64,000 nt of DNA from Caulobacter vibrioides (GTDB lineage Bacteria > Pseudomonadota > Alphaproteobacteria > Caulobacterales > Caulobacteraceae). The translations under genes and the position numbers were made by a program. The number at the start of each line of letters is the position of its first letter. The first letter of the stretch is position 1. Below the pieces are notes generated by a model that had not been told where the DNA came from, did no database searches, and saw only the letters and a program-made list of their open reading frames with translations. The DNA is taken from assembly GCF_002858865.1 (NCBI RefSeq), contig NZ_PJRR01000025.1:62001-126000 (forward strand). Reading direction: 5' to 3'. Of this stretch, positions 60,920 to 64,000 are shown piece by piece.

Positions 60920-61336
60920 ATGGCCGCCCAAGCCGGCAAGGACATGCTGCTGAAGATCAGCGACGGGGCGCCGACGCCCACCTTCCACACCGTGGCGGGC
61001 CTGCGCGCCCGCACGATCAGCCTCAACGCCAGGACCCTGGACATCACCGACAGCGACAGCACCGGCCGCTGGCGCGAGCTGCTGGCCGGGGCGGGGGTCA
61101 AGTCGGTGGCCGTGTCGGGCTCGGGGGTGTTCCGCGACGCTGTGTCCGACGCCCAGGTGCGCACCAGCTTCTTCGACCAGTCGGCCCGCGTCTGGCGGCT
61201 GATCATCCCCGACTTTGGCCAGCTGGAAGGGGCGTTCATCGTCGCGGCCCTGGAATACGCAGGCGAACACGACGGCGAGGCGGTGTTCGCGCTCAGCCTG
61301 GCCAGCGCCGGGGCGGTGAGCTTTACGGCGCTTTAG
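60920..61336 (+). CDS. GTA major tail tube protein (g9)
   Basis: 138 aa, AAGGAG before the ATG. Beta-rich tail tube family: GKDMLLKISDGAPTPTFHTV, ITDSDSTGRWRELLAGAGVK, VSGSGVFRDAVSDAQVRTSF and EYAGEHDGEAVFALSLASAG. It polymerises to the siphovirus-like tail tube. Starts 15 bases after g8. Confidence 0.92.
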   Translation: MAAQAGKDMLLKISDGAPTPTFHTVAGLRARTISLNARTLDITDSDSTGRWRELLAGAGVKSVAVSGSGVFRDAVSDAQVRTSFFDQSARVWRLIIPDFGQLEGAFIVAALEYAGEHDGEAVFALSLASAGAVSFTAL

Positions 61337-61456
61337 ATCCTCCCCCCAGAGGGGGAGGTGGCCCGAAGGGCCGGAGGGGGAAGTTCTCCTGGCCCGGCCT
61401 CTTCCCCCTCCGTCGTCCCTGCGGGCCGACACCTCCCCCGCTGGGGGGAGGATTTG
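61337..61456. repeat. Palindromic repeat, family A, between g9 and g10
   Basis: GATCCTCCCCCCAGAGGGGG on the left and CCGCTGGGGGGAGGATTT on the right with GGAGGGGGAAG/CTTCCCCCTCC inner arms. It is very similar to the copy at 55703, including the central CTCCTGGCCCGGCC. Confidence 0.88.
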
Positions 61457-61470
61457 CGAAAGTGACCCCC

Positions 61471-61755
61471 ATGCTCCCCCCCAACCCCGCCCGCGGCGAG
61501 GTCGTCGTGACCCTGGCCGGCGCGCCGCGTCGGCTGTGTCTGACACTCGGCGCCTTGGCCCGGATCGAGGCGGCGCTGAACCTCGCCGACTGGTCGCAGC
61601 TGCCCGACCGCATCGCCACGCTCAGCGCCGCCGAGCTGTCCGCCATCCTGGCCGCGCTGCTGGAGGGCGGCGGCGAGGCGCCTGAGATCGCCGCGCGCGC
61701 CACCGTGCCTGAGGCCGCCGGCGCCCTCGCCGCCGCGCTTGCCGCCTGCGCATGA
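61471..61755 (+). CDS. GTA tail chaperone-like protein (g10)
   Basis: 94 aa from the ATG at 61471 (a GTG at 61462 would add three residues). GTA gp10/phage tail assembly chaperone 11 type: ARGEVVVTLAGAPRRLCLTL, GALARIEAALNLADWSQLPD and LSAILAALLEGGGEAPEIAA. Tail chaperones bind the tape-measure protein during tube assembly. Its stop codon overlaps the start of the following gene (ATGA). Confidence 0.88.
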   Translation: MLPPNPARGEVVVTLAGAPRRLCLTLGALARIEAALNLADWSQLPDRIATLSAAELSAILAALLEGGGEAPEIAARATVPEAAGALAAALAACA

Positions 61756-61931
61756 GCTGGGCCGCGCCGCTGCGCCTGGCCCTGTCGCTGGGCCTGCCGC
61801 CCGAGGCCTTCTGGCGTCTGTCGCTGAAGGAGTGGCGGGCGCTGACGCAGGCGCCGGACGCGCCGTGCCTGAACCGCGCGGGCCTGCAGGATCTGCTCGC
61901 CCGCTATCCCGACGAGGAGACCGCACCATGA
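61752..61931 (+). CDS. GTA g10.1-type tail assembly chaperone, 59 aa
   Basis: A short frame read directly from the sequence: ATG at 61752 overlaps the g10 stop, and its TGA at 61929-61931 overlaps the start of g11 (ATGA at both ends). The product, starting MSWAAPLRLALSLGLPPEAF and then WRLSLKEWRALTQ, is the TAC_6/DUF2376-type motif of the Rhodobacter g10.1 protein. Probably made with g10 in fixed ratio as second tail chaperone. Confidence 0.88.
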   Translation: MSWAAPLRLALSLGLPPEAFWRLSLKEWRALTQAPDAPCLNRAGLQDLLARYPDEETAP

Positions 61932-62434
61932 GTTTCGACCAGGAAGGCTTGTCCGCCGTGCCCGCCCGCGCCGCCGAGGCGGCCGCTGCTCTGGAGAGCC
62001 TGAAAGCCCCCGCCGAGCGCGCGGCCCGCTCGATCGACGAGGCCTTCGCTCGCGCGGGCGCGTCGCTTGTCCGCTCCCTGGCCCGTGCGGCCTCGGACGG
62101 TGAGGTGTCGCTGGCCGAGCTGGCCCGCGCCATGCTGGGCGCGGCCGGAGCGGCGCTGAAGGGCGGCGGGTTGGGCGAGGCCCTGAGCAAGACCTTCGCC
62201 GGAGCGCGGGCCGACGGCGGCCCGGTGCTGCCCGGCGGCGCCTATCTGGTCGGCGAGCGCGGGCCGGAGCTGTTTCGCCCGGCCTCGGCCGGAAACATCG
62301 AGCCGGTCGGAAACAGCGGGGTGTCGGTGACGGTCAATGTCCAGGGCGGCGAGGCTCAGGGCCTGATCCGCTCCGACGCCCAGATCGCCCAGGCCTTGGC
62401 GCGGGCGGTCAGTTTGGGCGCGCGGGGGCTGTAG
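61928..62434 (+). CDS. GTA tape measure protein (g11), short
   Basis: 168 aa. N-terminal helices (AEAAAALESLKAPAERAARS, ASLVRSLARAASDGEVSLAE) with a C-terminal segment FAGARADGGPVLPGGAYLVG, GERGPELFRPASAGNIEPVG, which is the phage tail tape-measure signature. The protein sets tail length and helps injection. At 168 residues it is short even for a GTA, matching a very short tail. Next GTA gene is g12 at 63693, after two unrelated genes. Confidence 0.88.
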   Translation: MSFDQEGLSAVPARAAEAAAALESLKAPAERAARSIDEAFARAGASLVRSLARAASDGEVSLAELARAMLGAAGAALKGGGLGEALSKTFAGARADGGPVLPGGAYLVGERGPELFRPASAGNIEPVGNSGVSVTVNVQGGEAQGLIRSDAQIAQALARAVSLGARGL

Positions 62435-62513
62435 GGGCGCCCGAAGCGCCTGGGCTCAGGGCAACCATAGACAGCAGCGCGACGCGTTGTATGGTCGTGG
62501 CGTCTTTTTTGCG

Positions 62514-62927
62514 ATGAGGCGGGCTATGGCTTGGACGCCGATGTTTTTGGCCATGGCCGTGCAGGCGGCGCCCGTAACCCTCGCGATCGACGACGCCCGC
62601 TTCGCGCCCTTAGATCCAGGCAATCCGAATGGGCCTCAGATGGCCGTTCTGCGCGGTGATCCAGCCACCGGTCCGTCCGACATGCTGATGCGCTTTTCCC
62701 GTGGACAAGGCGTACCCCACGTCCACTCGTCGGACTATCGGCTCGTCGTGCTCGAGGGCGTGATGACCCACGCCCAGGCCGGCGAGGGGGCCGGCGCCAA
62801 GCCGCTCGGACCTGGCAGCTACTGGTTCCAGCCCGGGGAGCAGCCGCATCTCGACGGTTGCTTGAGCGAGCGCTGCACCATGTTCATCAGCTGGTCAGGC
62901 AAGCGCGACGCCCGTCGGGCCCCCTAG
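62514..62927 (+). CDS. Exported cupin-domain protein (DUF4437-like), between g11 and g12
   Basis: 137 aa from the ATG at 62514 (a TTG at 62487 is less likely). Signal peptide RRAMAWTPMFLAMAVQAAP. A single cupin domain follows: SDMLMRFSRGQGVPHVHSSD with the metal-binding His pair, YRLVVLEGVMTHA and LGPGSYWFQPGEQPHLDGCL with the third His. Related to DUF4437 periplasmic proteins; ligand unknown. A strong palindrome starts at its stop codon. It is not a known GTA component. Confidence 0.75.
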   Translation: MRRAMAWTPMFLAMAVQAAPVTLAIDDARFAPLDPGNPNGPQMAVLRGDPATGPSDMLMRFSRGQGVPHVHSSDYRLVVLEGVMTHAQAGEGAGAKPLGPGSYWFQPGEQPHLDGCLSERCTMFISWSGKRDARRAP

Positions 62928-62974
62928 AGCCTGTCTGGTTTAGATGGCCCATCTAAACCAGATAAACAGGCTCT
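62926..62974. repeat. Large hairpin AGAGCCTGTCTGGTTTAGAT
   Basis: AGAGCCTGTcTGGTTTAGAT and ATCTAAACCAgAtaaACAGGCTCT form a long stem around GGCC; the element begins inside the stop codon of the cupin gene. AT-rich compared with its surroundings. Probably a bidirectional terminator between the convergent genes, or a mobile palindrome. Confidence 0.75.
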
Positions 62975-62991
62975 AATTCATAGACTTAGAT

Positions 62992-63029
62992 CGCGTTAGG
63001 TTTAACCGCTCACACTTAAACCTAACGCG
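62992..63029. repeat. Second hairpin CGCGTTAGGTTTAA
   Basis: CGCGTTAGGTTTAA pairs perfectly with TTAAACCTAACGCG around CCGCTCACAC. It lies 17 bases after the first hairpin and together they separate the convergent genes at 62514 and 63078. Confidence 0.75.
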
Positions 63030-63077
63030 CTCTAGCTCTTCGGCGGACAAGCGTGGGCGCGCGGGCTCTTCGATCCG

Positions 63078-63542
63078 CTACACCGTCACCGCCGTCGGGT
63101 TGATCGGCGGCGGGCCGTACTTGTTCTCGCGCGGCTGGCCCAGGCTGCAGCCGACCCACAGGGTGAAGGCCAGCCAGATGGCGAAGGCGATGAAGATCGA
63201 GACGAACAGGCCCACCAGGGCGGTCAGGGCCGACACCTCCGGCTCGCCGTTGGTCAGGGCGGCGATGGCCGGCATCACGCCCACCGAGATGGCGGCGCCG
63301 AACACCAGCACCGGACCCAGGACCCACGGCAGGACCTGCCACCAGCCCGTTTGACCCATGTCGTGCAGGCGCTTGGAGTGGATGCAGACGCTGGCGTAGA
63401 TGCTGGCGAGGATGATCAGGGTTCCGACGAACGGGATCCAGCTGGCCACGACGTTGACGCCCAGCAGGATCAGCCAGCCGACCCAGAACGACTGCCGGCC
63501 GATGCGGCCCTCAGGCGACAGGAACAGGGTCTTCCAATCCAT
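63078..63542 (-). CDS. DUF805 membrane protein
   Basis: 154 aa from the ATG at 63542 (GGAG upstream on the minus strand). DUF805 features: MDWKTLFLSPEGRIGRQSFW at the N-terminus, four hydrophobic helices (VGWLILLGVNVVASWIPFVG, ALVGLFVSIFIAFAIWLAFT) and the conserved SKRLHDMGQTGWWQVLPWVL motif. Function unknown. It is opposite to the GTA genes and interrupts them between g11 and g12, with the cupin gene. Confidence 0.9.
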   Translation of the reverse strand: MDWKTLFLSPEGRIGRQSFWVGWLILLGVNVVASWIPFVGTLIILASIYASVCIHSKRLHDMGQTGWWQVLPWVLGPVLVFGAAISVGVMPAIAALTNGEPEVSALTALVGLFVSIFIAFAIWLAFTLWVGCSLGQPRENKYGPPPINPTAVTV

Positions 63543-63692
63543 TTCGTGGTCTCCAATCTCGATCCCTAACCTAGAGACCGATGTCCCGCGCAAGAAGTGA
63601 AAAGCGGGTCATGACGTCGTCTTAATGGCGTCGACTAAGCGCCGTCTTGCTTTTCCTCAAACCTTTTCTCGACTTTCCAGAAGGATCGCTTG

Positions 63693-64000
63693 ATGAGCGA
63701 GTTCCATGAGGCGCGCCTGCCCGCGCGCCTGGCGTTCGGCTGCACGGGCGGGATCGAGCGGCGCACCGAGGTGGTGAGCCTGGCCTCGGGCCACGAGCGG
63801 CGCACCAGTCCCTGGAGCCAGAGCCGCCGCCGCTATCTGATCGCCACCGCCCCGCGCCCCTTGGACGAGATCGCCGAACTGGTCGCCTTTTTCGAGGCGC
63901 GGCGCGGGCGCCTCCACGGCTTCCGCTTCCGCGATCCGGCCGATTTCAAGTCGTGCGCGCCGTCGGTTCAGCCGGCGGCGGGCGACCAGGCGATCGGGAC
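63693..64000 (+). CDS. GTA g12, DUF2460 (partial, runs off the window)
   Basis: Read directly from the sequence; 102 codons are visible from the ATG at 63693, with AAGGA upstream, and the frame is open to base 64000. The visible part (FHEARLPARLAFGCTGGIER, VVSLASGHERRTSPWSQSRR, PRPLDEIAELVAFFEARRG and LHGFRFRDPADFKSC) is the DUF2460 domain of GTA gp12, the distal tail protein. It shows that the GTA cluster continues past the window. Confidence 0.92.
   Translation, partial: MSEFHEARLPARLAFGCTGGIERRTEVVSLASGHERRTSPWSQSRRRYLIATAPRPLDEIAELVAFFEARRGRLHGFRFRDPADFKSCAPSVQPAAGDQAIG

Noticed and set aside
54051-64000. Calling the phage-like genes a prophage
   Set aside because: No integrase, attachment sites, repressor, replication or lysis genes are present, and the gene order and small sizes match a gene transfer agent.

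Overview
The window is high-GC (roughly two-thirds G+C by eye) alphaproteobacterial chromosome, and the gene content points to Caulobacter or a very close relative: three large TonB-dependent receptors, several Tat-exported enzymes, a tandem array of flavin-dependent halogenase genes, a HK97-type gene transfer agent (GTA) cluster, GANTC sites, and many palindromic intergenic repeats. No tRNA, rRNA, CRISPR array or classical insertion sequence was seen.

Layout. 1-1826: 3' end of a TonB-dependent receptor, a terminator-like hairpin and a 47-residue membrane peptide gene. 1834-12533 (minus strand): a compact eight-gene operon reading TldD-like (Tat signal), TldE/PmbA-like, DUF4159, MoxR ATPase, DUF58, BatA-like, DUF4175-like and a membrane-anchored amidotransferase-like protein, mostly joined by ATGA overlaps. 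12962-19360: a secreted small protein and two 2-oxoglutarate/Fe(II) oxygenase-like proteins flanking a TonB receptor. 19464-21381: HAD hydrolase and acyltransferase-3. 21546-25986: glucuronate branch of xylan use (FadR-type regulator, mannonate dehydratase ManD, divergent GH67 alpha-glucuronidase). 26433-29883: a soluble PAS/chemoreceptor-like protein, a GIY-YIG nuclease and an exported M20 amidohydrolase. 30008-35837 (minus): four flavin-dependent halogenase paralogues, one of which has lost the catalytic residues. 36295-44452: TonB receptor, GH10 xylanase, GH43 xylosidase/arabinosidase and GH35 enzyme. 44777-49568: FKBP isomerase and the pyrimidine-degradation genes rutBCDA with divergent rutR. 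49745-53787: Tat-exported amine oxidase with its cytochrome c, and a 2,5-dioxovalerate dehydrogenase. 54051-64000: GTA structural cluster (g1 to g6, g8 to g11, start of g12) carrying unrelated genes and repeats between its cistrons.

How it fits together. The xylanase, xylosidase, glucuronidase, mannonate dehydratase, TonB receptor and dioxovalerate dehydrogenase form a scattered glucuronoxylan-to-2-oxoglutarate system. Its promoters share two operator types: a GTGGTCTGACCAC palindrome (probable FadR-type site) upstream of manD/GH67 and in degenerate copies upstream of the 36295 receptor, and a TAGCGCTA-like LacI-family site upstream of the same receptor and of the dioxovalerate dehydrogenase.

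Twenty-one copies of at least four palindromic repeat families sit between genes and inside operons (rut, halogenase, GTA). Two small nuclease genes (GIY-YIG and DUF559) begin or end inside repeat copies and lie between copies, which is the most unexplained pattern in the window. The other strong candidates for new biology are the Tat-tagged TldD/TldE plus MoxR/BatA operon and the halogenase array with a catalytically dead member.
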